In this document: positions 16,711 through 27,750 of the stretch, one piece after another | How positions within the stretch are numbered: the stretch's first letter is position 1 | How the letters are laid out: each line of letters begins with the position of its first letter | Assembly: GCF_036924645.1 (NCBI RefSeq) | Contig: NZ_JAZHRX010000001.1 | Span: forward strand, 744,001-808,000 | From: Bradyrhizobium sp. AZCC 2176 | GTDB taxonomy: Bacteria; Pseudomonadota; Alphaproteobacteria; Rhizobiales; Xanthobacteraceae | Length of the DNA stretch: 64,000 bases | Direction: 5' to 3' | The notes under the pieces: generated by a model | Databases searched by the model: none | What the model saw: the letters and a program-made list of their open reading frames with translations, nothing else | Told to the model about the DNA's origin: nothing | Made by a program: the position numbers and the translations under genes

Positions 16711-16722
16711 TTTGCCGCGGCG

Positions 16723-17070
16723 TCAAACGACGTCCGCCACCCTGCTCCTCAGCAACTCGTATTGCTGCTTCGAACAATCGCCAAGCGCCTCGTCCCGGCT
16801 GCTCGGGACATCGTCGTAACCAATCGGGCTGTCGAATTGACTCATTGTGAAGTCGACGCGACTTCCATCGATCCGGTTGTAGAAATGCCAGGCGCCGTTG
16901 ACATCGGTCTTCAGGGTCTCGCCACCGAACTTGTCATGAACGACGAGCGCCGTCACGCCGCACTGCCCGGATGCCGGGTTGTCACGCCGCCAGCGGCTGC
17001 TGGTCTCGATCGACCACGACCGCCGGAGTTGCCGATAGAAATCGACCAGGAGCGTGCTGCCTGCGGTCAT
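16723..17070 (-). CDS. YunG-like protein
   Basis: 115 aa from the ATG at 17070, chosen for the GAGG six bases upstream; a longer in-frame ORF reaches 17322 inside the next gene. The segment WRRDNPASGQCGVTALVVHD followed by KFGGETLKTDVNGAWHFYNR and VDFTMSQFD matches what I remember of the YunG family, small proteins with a conserved Cys in SGQC that look like cysteine-protease-fold relatives. Activity unproven. It ends next to the terminator of the convergent paralogue gene. Confidence 0.7.
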   Translation of the reverse strand: MTAGSTLLVDFYRQLRRSWSIETSSRWRRDNPASGQCGVTALVVHDKFGGETLKTDVNGAWHFYNRIDGSRVDFTMSQFDSPIGYDDVPSSRDEALGDCSKQQYELLRSRVADVV

Positions 17071-17114
17071 CGACATCCTCGAATTCGGTCGCCCTTGTTC
17101 GTGAATGATACGCG

Positions 17115-18350
17115 CTAGCGCCCCGCGCTCATAGCGCGCAGCACCGCTTCGCTCGGCCAGCAATCGACCTTGAGGCCGGCGGACTTCTGATACGCGCCCA
17201 ATGCCGCGCGGGTCTGCATGCCCGCCTTGCCGTCGAGCTTGTCCTTGTAGAGGCCGATGCGCGTCAAATGACGCTGCATGGCTTCGACATCGGCCGAGCG
17301 CAACTGCGTCGAGACCGACCATGGGGTCGCAAACGGCTGCGGGCTCGTCATGCGGTCGGCGAGATGGCCGACGAACAGCACATACAAGTCGGAGAAATTA
17401 TATTCCTTGATGACGAAGTAGTTCTTTGTGGTCAGGAACGCCGGGCCGTAGGTGCCTTCCACCTGCAACAGCGAGGCCGGCTGCGCCAGCTCGGCTGCGC
17501 TCAACTTCTGCCCGCGCACCGGCACAAAACCCGCCCGCAGCCATTCGGCGATCGGCTTGGTCACCTCGGGCACGCCCGTGGTGCAATCGACATTGGCGGG
17601 CGCCTTTACCTCATAGGCCCAGCGCACGCCCGCCTGCCAGCCCTTGTTGACAAGCTGCTGCGCGGCAGACGCCAGCGCATCCGGCACCGAATGCCAGATA
17701 TCGACCCGGCCGTCGCCGTCGAGATCGATGCCGTGCTTGTAATATTCGGACGGCAGGAATTGCGTATAGCCGGTGGCGCCGGCCCAGGACGAGCGGAAAT
17801 CCTTGCGCGCCACCGCGCCCTCGCCGAGAAGCTTCAGCGCGAGAATGAATTCGCTGCGGTACTGATCCTTGCGCCGGCCGACATAGGCCTGCGTCGCCAC
17901 CACGCGCAACGTGTCGTAAGGCAGCCGGTAGCGGCCGTAGTCCGTCTCGCGCCCCCAGATCGCCAAGACGACGCTGGCGGGAACGCCGAAGCGCTTTTCG
18001 ATCTCGGTGAGCGCTGCGCGGTGCTGCTGCATCAGCTTCTGCCCCTCGGCTGCCAGCCGCGCGATGGAAGCTTCCTTCACGTAATCGGCCGGCACCTGTA
18101 CGAACTCGGCCTGCGACGGTGCGCCGGTGGCAGGCCGGCCGGGCAGCAGGAGATCGGGCAATTTGTAGTCGGGCTCGAGCCCACGCGTCTCGGCATCGAA
18201 CGTCGCGCGCGACACGCCGGCCGCCTGCGCCTCCGGCCACAGCGAGGCGACGAACTGAGTGAAGGCGGCGTCGGCGGCCCGGGCCGGGCGCACCGCGCCC
18301 GGCGTCATCGCTGCCAGTATCAGAACCGCGGCTATCAACCTTTGTCGCAA
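17115..18350 (-). CDS. Lytic murein transglycosylase, MltB type
   Basis: About 411 aa. No ATG fits: the reading frame extends to 18446 over the end of the upstream gene, while a TTG at 18350 begins a good signal peptide (RQRLIAAVLILAAMTPGAVR) with AGGA upstream, 31 bp after that gene's stop. Domains: SLT_3/MltB with catalytic Glu in IWGRETDYGRY, GATGYTQFLPSEYY, a DLDGDGRVDIW loop, then WLRAGFVPV and a C-terminal PG_binding_1 (HLTRIGLYKDKLDGKAGMQT). It is a wall-remodelling enzyme of the periplasm, paralogous to the protein at 140-1492. Confidence 0.85.
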   Translation of the reverse strand: MRQRLIAAVLILAAMTPGAVRPARAADAAFTQFVASLWPEAQAAGVSRATFDAETRGLEPDYKLPDLLLPGRPATGAPSQAEFVQVPADYVKEASIARLAAEGQKLMQQHRAALTEIEKRFGVPASVVLAIWGRETDYGRYRLPYDTLRVVATQAYVGRRKDQYRSEFILALKLLGEGAVARKDFRSSWAGATGYTQFLPSEYYKHGIDLDGDGRVDIWHSVPDALASAAQQLVNKGWQAGVRWAYEVKAPANVDCTTGVPEVTKPIAEWLRAGFVPVRGQKLSAAELAQPASLLQVEGTYGPAFLTTKNYFVIKEYNFSDLYVLFVGHLADRMTSPQPFATPWSVSTQLRSADVEAMQRHLTRIGLYKDKLDGKAGMQTRAALGAYQKSAGLKVDCWPSEAVLRAMSAGR

Positions 18351-18381
18351 ACCGGAATCCTGTCGATCGACGCGCCGCCCA

Positions 18382-18972
18382 TCAATGCGAGACGGCCTGT
18401 TTGGCGTGTTCGGTGGAAACATTCGACAATTTGTCGACATAGGCAATGCCGATCGCCGACAGAATGAAAACCGTGTGGATGATGGTCTGCCACATCACGC
18501 CGGTCTCGGTGTAGCCGCTCTTGCCCGAGGTCAATCCTCCGGCCTCGATGAAGGTGCGCAACAGATGGATCGACGAGATGCCGATGATGGCCATCGCGAG
18601 CTTGATCTTGAGCACACTGGCGTTGACGTGGCTGAGCCATTCCGGCTGATCGGGATGTCCTTCCAGATTGAGACGCGAAACGAACGTCTCGTAGCCGCCG
18701 ACAATAACCATCACCAGCAGGTTGGAAATCATCACCACGTCGATCAGGCCCAGCACCGCCAACATGATCTGCTGCTCGCTGAAGTCGAAGGAATGGGCAA
18801 ACAGGTGCCACAACTCCTTCAGAAACAGCACCACATAGACGCCCTGTGCGACGATCAGTCCAATATAAAGCGGCAGTTGCAGCCAGCGGGAACTGAAGAT
18901 CAGCAGCGGTATCGGACGCAATGCCTTCCGCTGAGCTTCGGGCGGCAAGGGCGTTTCGGGCGTAAGGGACAT
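18382..18972 (-). CDS. UPF0114/TIGR00645 family inner-membrane protein (YqhA-like)
   Basis: 196 aa. Four membrane segments: [58 protein letters not shown] and [20 protein letters not shown]. The [18 protein letters not shown] and [10 protein letters not shown] stretches are typical of this family; function unknown. It lies upstream of the MltB gene on the same strand with 31 bp between them, so they may be co-transcribed. Confidence 0.88.
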   Translation of the reverse strand: MSLTPETPLPPEAQRKALRPIPLLIFSSRWLQLPLYIGLIVAQGVYVVLFLKELWHLFAHSFDFSEQQIMLAVLGLIDVVMISNLLVMVIVGGYETFVSRLNLEGHPDQPEWLSHVNASVLKIKLAMAIIGISSIHLLRTFIEAGGLTSGKSGYTETGVMWQTIIHTVFILSAIGIAYVDKLSNVSTEHAKQAVSH

Positions 18973-19188
18973 TCAGGAGGGCTCGCTTGCGTGGATTCGA
19001 ATTGCGGAAGGAGGCCTATATCTACGCAATCTGACCGCGCTGTGAAGCGACAACTGGCCGCAGCGCATATTACGGGATCGTCACGTTATCAGGAGCTTCG
19101 GGGCAAAATAGCGGTGTGGCACGATCTCAATCGTAGCCGAAGCCATGGCTGCAGCATCTCGCAAGGCAGGAGCGAGAAGAAACAATCT

Positions 19189-19398
19189 TCACGCGTCCGT
19201 CAGATCGAGACGCCGCTCGATACGCTCGATGCGGACATCCATCCGATCAAGACGATTCGACATATTGGCGTACTGGTTCTCGAGATTGCCTGCGCGCTGC
19301 TTTACCTCGCGAATATCATCCCGCACATCATCAATCGCGCCGCGGATATGGCCCAGGTGCTCAAGGACGATGTTGTCCGTGTTGTCCGTCTCGGTCAT
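19189..19398 (-). CDS. Small coiled-coil protein
   Basis: 69 aa, almost entirely a heptad-type coil: EHLGHIRGAIDDVRDDIREV, QRAGNLENQYANMSNRLDRM and DVRIERIERRLDLTD. Charge pattern and lack of membrane segment suggest a cytoplasmic oligomer. I recall similar short coil proteins in Bradyrhizobium. It starts at the ATG at 19398. No partner is evident. Confidence 0.65.
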   Translation of the reverse strand: MTETDNTDNIVLEHLGHIRGAIDDVRDDIREVKQRAGNLENQYANMSNRLDRMDVRIERIERRLDLTDA

Positions 19399-19892
19399 CG
19401 GGTGACATTATCACGATATCGACTCATTGTGAACCGTGGCCGCGATGTTCTTCCCGAAGATCAACGTGAAGACCGATCCGGTCCGGCGGTGGCACCGGCC
19501 CGACCGGCACTTCTTCGCTAACGGTGCCTGTCAGGTTCTGGCCTTTGCGTTTCTGGAACGATATCCCGATCTCGAATTCCGCGCCCGATGGATCAAGCCG
19601 GCAGCCGGATTTGGCGGCAACCACATCTACGTCACCGACGGGATCAATGCCTTCGACTATCACGGCCTCACCACCGAACAGCGCCTGCTCGCGTTGGCCT
19701 TCAGGCGCGGCCGGCGATTCTTTCCCGGCTGGGACGCTGCGCTGGTGGACTTGCCGGCCGATGTTCTGATTTCAGAACAGCGCTCGTGGCAAATCGAGGG
19801 ACTTTGGCTGCGCGAGCCAACGCAATTCCTTCATGACGCGCTGCCCCGCGCGCGCAACTTTCTCGACGGATTCGGCGACATCAAGCAGAGGC

Positions 19893-21542
<1,650 letters not shown>

Positions 21543-21796
21543 CGCGATCCCTGGAAACGGTTGGATTTTACGGAGATTTGCTGCCGCTGATGTAGCGGCG
21601 CAGCCGCCAAAGGGCAACCGCGGGAACCCGTTTTCCATCCGTTCACCACGGATGAATACGGGATGGACACCATGTGCGCCGAGATCCCGACAATTGAAAC
21701 TATCTTTTAATAAATCAGGCGAAAACTCGTTTTCAGGCGCCGAATAAGGCGTTTTACGCGGCCAGCCGCCGCGATTGAAAACGAAGGGCCCGCGTC

Positions 21797-21991
21797 ATGG
21801 CTACGATCGGTTCGGCATCCCTTTCCGCCCCGGCGCATGCAAGCGCCGGTCTGGCAAAACCGTTGGCAGAACTCCGCGCCTTCTGGCGCCAGTTCATCGC
21901 CAAGGCGTTCGACCCCTACCGGCCGGAACTGCACTATATGCGCGGCCCGGGCCCGGCTTGGCACGCCAAGCATCTCGGCCGCTCGAACTGA
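21797..21991 (+). CDS. Small conserved hypothetical protein
   Basis: 64 aa, MATIGSASLSAPAHASAGLA, then KPLAELRAFWRQFIAKAFDP and YRPELHYMRGPGPAWHAKHL. An aromatic basic helix with no membrane segment. I recall comparable 60-70 aa proteins in Bradyrhizobium. It starts at an ATG without a strong ribosome site, so confidence is moderate. Confidence 0.55.
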   Translation: MATIGSASLSAPAHASAGLAKPLAELRAFWRQFIAKAFDPYRPELHYMRGPGPAWHAKHLGRSN

Positions 21992-22115
21992 GCCATCCGG
22001 TTATTTGAGCCTGCCCTGCATTTAAGTCCGCTTGCGCCGTTTCTGATTGCGCGCAACCATGGCGATCTCTCCTGACGGCCATCCCGCCGTCATCCTCGCC
22101 ACCAACGGACCTCCC

Positions 22116-23075
22116 ATGACGCGGCTGCGCTGTGCAATCCTCGACGACTATCTCAACGTGGCGCTGACAGTCGCCGACTGGTCCAAAGTCAAGGACCGTG
22201 TCGACGTCACCGTGTTCAACCAGCCGTTTGCGACCGCGGAAGCCGCGGCCAGTGCGCTGAGGGATTTCGAGATCATCTGCGCGATGCGTGAACGGACGCC
22301 GTTCCCGCGCACCATGTTTGCCGCGCTGCCCAATCTGAAGCTGCTGATCACCTCGGGCATGCGCAATGCCGCCATCGATATGGAAGCCGCCAAGGACCAC
22401 AAGGTTACGTTGTGCGGCACGCAATGGGGCCGCGACCCGACCGCGCCGCTCACCATGGGCCTGATCCTCGAACTGACCCGCAATATCGGCCGCGAAAACG
22501 CCCGCATGCATGCCGGCGAACCCCTGCAGAAATTCGTCGGCATGGAGATCGAAGGCCGGACGCTCGGCGTCATCGGCCTCGGCAAGCTCGGCACCAAGGT
22601 CTCCAAGCTGGCGCAGGCCTTCGGCATGAACGTGATCGCCTGGAGCCAGAACCTGACGGCTGAAAAATGCAAGGAAGTCGGCGTCACCTATGTCAGCAAG
22701 GAAGAGCTGTTCTCGACCGCAGACATCGTCACCATCCATGTGGTGCTGAGCCAGCGCTCGCGCGGGCTGGTCGGGGCTGCCGAGTTGGCACGGATGAAGC
22801 CGACCGCCTACCTCGTCAACACCGCGCGCGGGCCGATCGTCGATGAAGATGCGCTGTTGGAAGCGCTGACGCAAAAGAAGATCGCCGGCGCCGGCGTCGA
22901 CGTGTTTTCGGTCGAGCCGCTGCCGGTCGACCATCCCTTCCGCAAACTGGACAACATGGTGCTGACGCCGCATCTCGGCTACGTCACCGGGGACAGCTTT
23001 CGAAACCACTACCAGCAGATGGTCGAGGGCATCGACGCCTGGTTCACGGGCGAGCCGAAGCAACGGCTGGCGTAG
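22116..23075 (+). CDS. D-2-hydroxyacid dehydrogenase family protein
   Basis: 319 aa. Cytoplasmic NAD-dependent enzyme of the phosphoglycerate dehydrogenase/formate dehydrogenase fold. Seen: cofactor loop GLGKLGTKVSKLAQAFGMNV, the catalytic Arg region in HVVLSQRSRGLVG, NTARGPIVDEDALLEAL, and the His in LTPHLGYVTGDSF. The Glu of the Arg-Glu-His triad lies in FSVEPLP. The ATG at 22116 begins the conserved MTRLRCAILDDYLN. The acid substrate is not evident from the neighbours. A GGTTCTGATT palindrome follows the stop. Confidence 0.9.
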   Translation: MTRLRCAILDDYLNVALTVADWSKVKDRVDVTVFNQPFATAEAAASALRDFEIICAMRERTPFPRTMFAALPNLKLLITSGMRNAAIDMEAAKDHKVTLCGTQWGRDPTAPLTMGLILELTRNIGRENARMHAGEPLQKFVGMEIEGRTLGVIGLGKLGTKVSKLAQAFGMNVIAWSQNLTAEKCKEVGVTYVSKEELFSTADIVTIHVVLSQRSRGLVGAAELARMKPTAYLVNTARGPIVDEDALLEALTQKKIAGAGVDVFSVEPLPVDHPFRKLDNMVLTPHLGYVTGDSFRNHYQQMVEGIDAWFTGEPKQRLA

Positions 23076-23084
23076 AGCGCTATC

Positions 23085-23105
23085 GGTTCTGATTGAATCA
23101 GAACC
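23085..23105. repeat. GGTTCTGATT palindrome, common rhizobial element
   Basis: GGTTCTGATT-G-AATCAGAACC is a perfect 10-bp inverted repeat, followed by the usual flank agctccagattcttg and gacgcgttttttgcacgcg. It lies right after the stop of the hydroxyacid dehydrogenase gene. Confidence 0.75.
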
Positions 23106-23175
23106 AAAGCTCCAGATTCTTGTTTGACGCGTTTTTTGCACGCGAACCGGCTATGCGAGCTCAGGCCGGATGTTC

Positions 23176-24141
23176 TCACGCCGCATGTTGCGTGGTGGCC
23201 CGGCTGGCGACCTCCGCAAATCCCTGGCGCCATGACGGATACGCCGGCCGCCAGCCAAGTTCCCGCCTGGCCTTGGCGTTGGAGCCTCCCCGCACCTCGG
23301 TCATCATCGCAACCATATGCTCGCCGGCGAACAACCGGCCAAGCCAGGCCGGCACGCGAATCGGCCGCCTGGCTCCGAGCAACGTGGCAATGGCGGGCAG
23401 CCATTCGCTGACCGGCGCCGGTTCATCGTCGACGACGTTATAAATTTCGCCAGGCTTGCCGCGCTCAACGGCAGCAACTGTGGCCGCAGCCGCGTCGTCG
23501 ACGTGGATGAACGACCACCATCCGCCACCGCCGCCGATCAGCGGCACGCGGCGGCCGCGCACCTGATCGATCATCGCGCGGGAGAGCATTCCGGTATCCG
23601 GGCCATAGAATGATCCATATCGCAAGACAATCCCTTCAGGGTTTGTCGAGCCGGTGACGGCGCCTTCCAGATACTTGATCGCTTCCAGCGTGGGGCGCAG
23701 CTCCTCCGGCGGATCGGGATCGAGCGCATCAGCCTCCGTCTTGATCGATGCGCCGTCACGGCCGTAATTCCAGCCGCAGAAGCTCTGGGCGATGAAGCGT
23801 TGCACGCCGGCTTCGCGTGCGGCCGCCAGCAGGAAATCGGTACCCTCCGTGCGCAACCGGTTGGTGGTGGCGAAGGCGCGGTCGAAATGCCGGATATCCG
23901 TGACCGCAGCGAGATCGGTCATCTGATCGATGATGATGTCGGGCTTGGCCGCGATCACGGCGGCGCGAATCGATGCCGCGTTGAGCCCGTCGGCGATCGC
24001 GGGTTCCGCACCCATCCGTTTGATGATCTCGGCTTTCGCCGCCGTGCGCGTCGTGCCGACAACGGAATGACCGGCTGCAATCAACTGCTGAACGAGCGGA
24101 AGGCCGACGGCGCCAGTGGCGCCCGCAACAAGAATTCGCAT
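23176..24141 (-). CDS. NAD-dependent epimerase/dehydratase-like protein (extended SDR)
   Basis: 321 aa. N-terminal dinucleotide motif GATGAVG in MRILVAGATGAVGLPL. The usual YxxxK catalytic pair is not obvious: the family region reads AQSFCGWNYGRDGASIKTEA, so Tyr may be present in NYGRD but the Lys spacing is unusual. LRYGSFYGPDTGMLSRAMID and WWSFIHVDDAAAATVAAVER are typical of atypical extended SDRs. The ATG at 24141 has a GAGGATCACG site. The closest activities are nucleoside-sugar or steroid dehydrogenases, but the real one is unknown. Confidence 0.85.
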   Translation of the reverse strand: MRILVAGATGAVGLPLVQQLIAAGHSVVGTTRTAAKAEIIKRMGAEPAIADGLNAASIRAAVIAAKPDIIIDQMTDLAAVTDIRHFDRAFATTNRLRTEGTDFLLAAAREAGVQRFIAQSFCGWNYGRDGASIKTEADALDPDPPEELRPTLEAIKYLEGAVTGSTNPEGIVLRYGSFYGPDTGMLSRAMIDQVRGRRVPLIGGGGGWWSFIHVDDAAAATVAAVERGKPGEIYNVVDDEPAPVSEWLPAIATLLGARRPIRVPAWLGRLFAGEHMVAMMTEVRGGSNAKARRELGWRPAYPSWRQGFAEVASRATTQHAA

Positions 24142-24322
24142 GGCGTGATCCTCATATTCGTTGCGACCGTGCGGCAGGTAGTCGGAGCGAATGTGAAATC
24201 AAGCGAGCGAATGTGGCAGCGGCGGGAAAACTGTGCGGTGCGGAACTCAGATCAGGCCGGGGCCGATGATCGCCCAGCGCCGAAGACCTCATCGGCGCCC
24301 CAACAAAAGACGCCCCAACAAA

Positions 24323-24345
24323 AAGGCGCGCCCTCGGCGCGCCTA
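24323..24345 (-). terminator. Terminator of the L,D-transpeptidase gene
   Basis: Read on the minus strand: AGGCGCGCC-GAG-GGCGCGCCT followed by TTTTTG. It lies 26 bp after the stop at 24371. A short direct repeat gacgccccaacaaa sits beside it. Confidence 0.8.
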
Positions 24346-24370
24346 AAATGTTTGTCCGACAACAGGCCGC

Positions 24371-25633
24371 TCAGCGCACCGTGACTGGTGCGGGCAGCGG
24401 CGGCACGATGGTCTGCTGCGTGCCGGGAACGGGCGCCAGTTGGGCCTGTGCCGGTCCGGAGGCTGCAGCGCCGGCAGGACCACCGGGCGGCGGGGCGGCC
24501 GAGGCGCTTGCGGTGTTGGCGGGCGGCGGGCCGCCGGGCATCACCACCACGCGGGTGCCGACCTTGGCGCGCTCGAACAGGTCGGAGACGTCCTCGTTCA
24601 GCATGCCGATGCAACCGGAGGAAACGAACTTGCCGATCGTCGATGGCTGGTTGGTGCCGTGAATGCGGTAGATGGTCGAGCCGAGATACATGGCGCGCGC
24701 GCCGAGCGGATTGCCGGGGCCGCCGGCCATGAAGCGCGGTAGATAGGGCTGGCGTTCGATCATCTCGGTCGGCGGATGCCAGTCCGGCCACTCGGCCTTG
24801 CGGCTGATCTTCTGCACGCCGGTCCAGGTGAAGCCGTCGCGGCCGACGCGGACGCCGTAGCGGATCGCGCGGCCGCCGCCGAGCACGTAATAGAGGTGGG
24901 TATTGGCCGTATCGACGACGATGGTGCCCGCGGGCTCCTTGGTCGCGAACGCCACTTCCTGGCGGCGCAGGTGCGGTGGAAGCTGCGCAGGGCCCACTTC
25001 CGGCTGCTCTTCCGGCGGCAGCGCGGCGAGCTGCACCGGCCTGCCGTCGGCGCCGGGTTGCTGCGGTTGCGGCAGTGCGCCGGTAGCACCGGGCGCGGGC
25101 GCCGGTGCAGCGCCGATCGCTCCCGGCGGGCGCAGGCCAGCGCGGTCGTCGTTCGGATAGACGATGCCGGCGCCGGGGATGCGGCTGTCGCCGCGATCCG
25201 AATAGGCAGGCTGCTGCGAGCCGGGCGGGCGGTCCGCATAGATCACCGGCGGCGGACCGGCCGGGCGGCCGTAACGCGGATCGTCGGGAGAAAGGATCGG
25301 GCCCGTGGGCATCGGGGCGCCGCGGTCAGAATAAACCGGGGCGCCGGCCGGACGGCCATAGCGGGGATCGTTGGGCGACAGCACCGGACCGGGCGGCGGC
25401 AACGCGGCCGAGTTCTGGCCGTTCGGCGCGTCATCATCATCCAGCGCGTCGAAATCGGGCTCGCCGGGGCTGCGGCGTTCATCGGCCGCATAACCACCGG
25501 GAACATACGGTCCCGGAGCTGTCGAATAGGCCTGACCTTGGGCGGGATAGCCCTGCTGCGCATGGGCGAGCGAAGTTCCCGCCACGCCAGCGGCAATGGC
25601 GGCACAAATCGTCAGAATGCGGTTGTTCATCAT
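24371..25633 (-). CDS. L,D-transpeptidase (YkuD/ErfK family) with Pro-rich exported head
   Basis: About 420 aa. Signal peptide from MMNNRILTICAAIAAGVAGT (cut near AHAQ). A long disordered region follows, with repeated SPNDPRYGRPAG / SPDDPRYGRPAG and YSDRG units. The YkuD domain (about 235-370) has HGTNQPSTIG and SSGCIGMLNED, giving the His, Ser, Gly, Cys catalytic set. The enzyme makes 3-3 cross-links or attaches Lpp-like proteins to peptidoglycan. The repeated linker would span the wall. Two ATGs (25633, 25630) compete for the start. Confidence 0.9.
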   Translation of the reverse strand: MMNNRILTICAAIAAGVAGTSLAHAQQGYPAQGQAYSTAPGPYVPGGYAADERRSPGEPDFDALDDDDAPNGQNSAALPPPGPVLSPNDPRYGRPAGAPVYSDRGAPMPTGPILSPDDPRYGRPAGPPPVIYADRPPGSQQPAYSDRGDSRIPGAGIVYPNDDRAGLRPPGAIGAAPAPAPGATGALPQPQQPGADGRPVQLAALPPEEQPEVGPAQLPPHLRRQEVAFATKEPAGTIVVDTANTHLYYVLGGGRAIRYGVRVGRDGFTWTGVQKISRKAEWPDWHPPTEMIERQPYLPRFMAGGPGNPLGARAMYLGSTIYRIHGTNQPSTIGKFVSSGCIGMLNEDVSDLFERAKVGTRVVVMPGGPPPANTASASAAPPPGGPAGAAASGPAQAQLAPVPGTQQTIVPPLPAPVTVR

Positions 25634-25978
25634 CGCCTTTGTATAGACCCCAAGCCCCACCGGACGGTTAACGGCAGATGACGGAAGATCGCGGCGCATT
25701 CAAGACAAATCCGCCAATTTCGGCGCAGGCCAGTCATTTGTGATCGCGCCTGCGCTGCGGCAAAGATGCCTCAGAGCGCCGGAAATCGCCATGAGCGCAT
25801 AGCGAGCGACTTCGAACCACAGAATTTGTAACAAAAAGCCGCCAGGCGCTGAGATACTCTCAAATCGGCCTGATTCGCCCGCGCGCTTGTTCCCTCGCGA
25901 ATCGAGCCACTGAGTGGTCACCGCGTTCCCTTGGCATCAATAGCCCTCCAGACATAAGGAGGGGTGGAACTCGCGTCC

Positions 25979-26758
25979 ATGCTTCCCGGCTTTCGTTTCC
26001 TGTTCATCGCGATCGTGCTGTCGATGTCGATCCTGGTTTTTGGCCTTGGCGCCGCCGCCCTGTTGCGAGCCGCGCATGAGGAATTTGCCAACCTTCCCTC
26101 GCGACGGGCGTCGCCCCAGCCGATGTTTGCCCGCCAGACTGACGACTCGCCGCCGACCCTGGCGCTGCTACGCGTCGATCCGCCGGTCGCGGAGCAGCCG
26201 GCGGTGAATGCTCCGGCCGCCACTGATGTCGCGGCGCAGGCCGGGCAAACCCCGGATGTCAGCCCGGCCGAGCCCGAGAAGCTGGCGGCGCTGAAGCCGG
26301 CAGAGCCGATGCAGGTCGAAGTGGCAAAGCCGGAAGACCCGGCGAAGGCGACAAGCGCGGAGACACCGGCCGCTCCGGCCCCTGCGGCCGAAACCGAAGC
26401 GCCCGTTGCCGATGCGGAAGTAAAGCTCGCCGCCATCGCGGAGGCGCCGGAGCCTGCCGCCGCCATCCCGCCTCCACTGGCACCGGATATCGAAGGCAAC
26501 GTCGCCGCGGCCAGGATCGCGACGCTTGGCGGTCCCGCCGTCATCGTCGACGAAAAGACGGCGGCCAAGGCAATGGAAGCGACGACGGAAGCGAAGCCGG
26601 ATCTCAGCGCCGTCAAGAAGCGGGCGGCGCAGCGGGCCCGGGAACGGCGGCGAATTGCAGCGCGGCGGGCGCGTCTGGCACGAGAGGCGGCCCTGACTCT
26701 GCAGCAGCAACAACCCAATCCGTTCGCACAGTTCCCGGTGGCGCGCGCGACGAGGTAG
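25979..26758 (+). CDS. Membrane-anchored Ala/Pro-rich protein
   Basis: About 259 aa. Membrane segment right at the N-terminus (FLFIAIVLSMSILVFGLGAA), then a long low-complexity region rich in Ala, Pro, Glu and Lys (PVAEQPAVNAPAATD and similar), and a basic C-terminal patch (KKRAAQRARERRRIAARRAR). I recall proteins of this kind in Bradyrhizobium with unknown role. A GTG at 25964 is an alternative start; AAGGAGG lies at 25956-25962. No enzyme motif is present, and its function cannot be inferred. Confidence 0.75.
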   Translation: MLPGFRFLFIAIVLSMSILVFGLGAAALLRAAHEEFANLPSRRASPQPMFARQTDDSPPTLALLRVDPPVAEQPAVNAPAATDVAAQAGQTPDVSPAEPEKLAALKPAEPMQVEVAKPEDPAKATSAETPAAPAPAAETEAPVADAEVKLAAIAEAPEPAAAIPPPLAPDIEGNVAAARIATLGGPAVIVDEKTAAKAMEATTEAKPDLSAVKKRAAQRARERRRIAARRARLAREAALTLQQQQPNPFAQFPVARATR

Positions 26759-26774
26759 CGTCTGGACTTAAGGA

Positions 26775-27629
26775 TCAGACCGGACCGGTCGCGATCGGCG
26801 GACCGTCGGCGGCGCCCCACTCCGTCCACGAGCCGTCATACAGCGCCGGGTTCTCGACGCCGAGGCGATAGAGCGCCAGCGTCAGCACGGCGGCGCTGAC
26901 GCCGGAGCCGCAGCTTGTCACGATGGGCGCGTCGAGCTTCACGCCCGCGCCCGAGAACGCCGCCCGCAGTTCGTCCAGCGGTTTCATCGTGCCGGTCGCG
27001 GCATCGAACAGGTTGTTGTAGGGCAGGCTGAGGCTGCCGGGGATATGGCCCGAGCGAAGGCCCGGCCGCGGCTCGGCCACCTTGCCCTGGTAGCGCTCGT
27101 TGGCGCGCGCATCGATCACTTGCTCGGCGCGGCTTGCGAGATTTGCGACCAGTTGCTGCATGCTGCGCGTGCGCCGCGCGTCGAACGTCGCCTTGAAGGT
27201 CGCAGGCTTCGGCGTCACCTCGCCCTTCTCGACCTTGCGACCTTCGGCGATCCATTTTTTCAGGCCGCCATCGAGCACGCGCACGTCCTTGCCGAACGAC
27301 AGGAACATCCACCACACCCGGGCGGCGGCGACCCAGCCGCCCGAATCGTAGAGCACGACGGTATCGTCATTGCCGATCCCCAGCCCACCGACGTCGCGGC
27401 CGAATTGCTCGGCGGAAGGGAACATGTGCGGCAACGGGTTGGAATGATCGGACACCGCGTCGACGTCGAAGAACACCGCGCCCGGAATATGCGAGGCGAG
27501 ATAATCGTCCTTCGGCAGCGGCAGCACGCCGGGCATCTTGAACGAGGCGTCGATCACTTTGACACCGGGATCGTTCAGGTGCGCGGCGAGCCATTCGGTG
27601 GAGACGAGCGGGTCATTGGTGGTGGGCAT
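26775..27629 (-). CDS. sseA: 3-mercaptopyruvate sulfurtransferase
   Basis: 284 aa tandem rhodanese. The N-terminal domain is inactive (VDAVSDHSNPLPHMFP, GGWVAAARVWWMFLSFG), and the C-terminal one holds the catalytic Cys in VTSCGSGVSAAVLTL; the CGSGVSA loop is the signature of MST rather than thiosulfate sulfurtransferase. It moves sulfur from 3-mercaptopyruvate to cyanide or thiols in the cytoplasm. A second, single-domain rhodanese lies 122 bp upstream of its start, separated by a palindrome. Confidence 0.92.
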   Translation of the reverse strand: MPTTNDPLVSTEWLAAHLNDPGVKVIDASFKMPGVLPLPKDDYLASHIPGAVFFDVDAVSDHSNPLPHMFPSAEQFGRDVGGLGIGNDDTVVLYDSGGWVAAARVWWMFLSFGKDVRVLDGGLKKWIAEGRKVEKGEVTPKPATFKATFDARRTRSMQQLVANLASRAEQVIDARANERYQGKVAEPRPGLRSGHIPGSLSLPYNNLFDAATGTMKPLDELRAAFSGAGVKLDAPIVTSCGSGVSAAVLTLALYRLGVENPALYDGSWTEWGAADGPPIATGPV

Positions 27630-27657
27630 GGAGCAGTCTCCGGCAGTTTCTCAGATC

Positions 27658-27745
27658 GTCATTGCCGGGCTTGACCCGGCAATCCATCTTCTTCGGAAGG
27701 ATTCATTTTCTAGGATGGGCACGCGGGTCAAGCCCGCGTGTGACG
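27658..27745. repeat. REP-like palindrome, GCCGGGCTTGACCCGGC family
   Basis: GCCGGG-cttga-CCCGGC and GCGGGT-caag-CCCGC are two hairpins, flanked by GTCAT and TGAC. It sits between the two rhodanese genes. Confidence 0.7.
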
Positions 27746-27750
27746 AGTCT

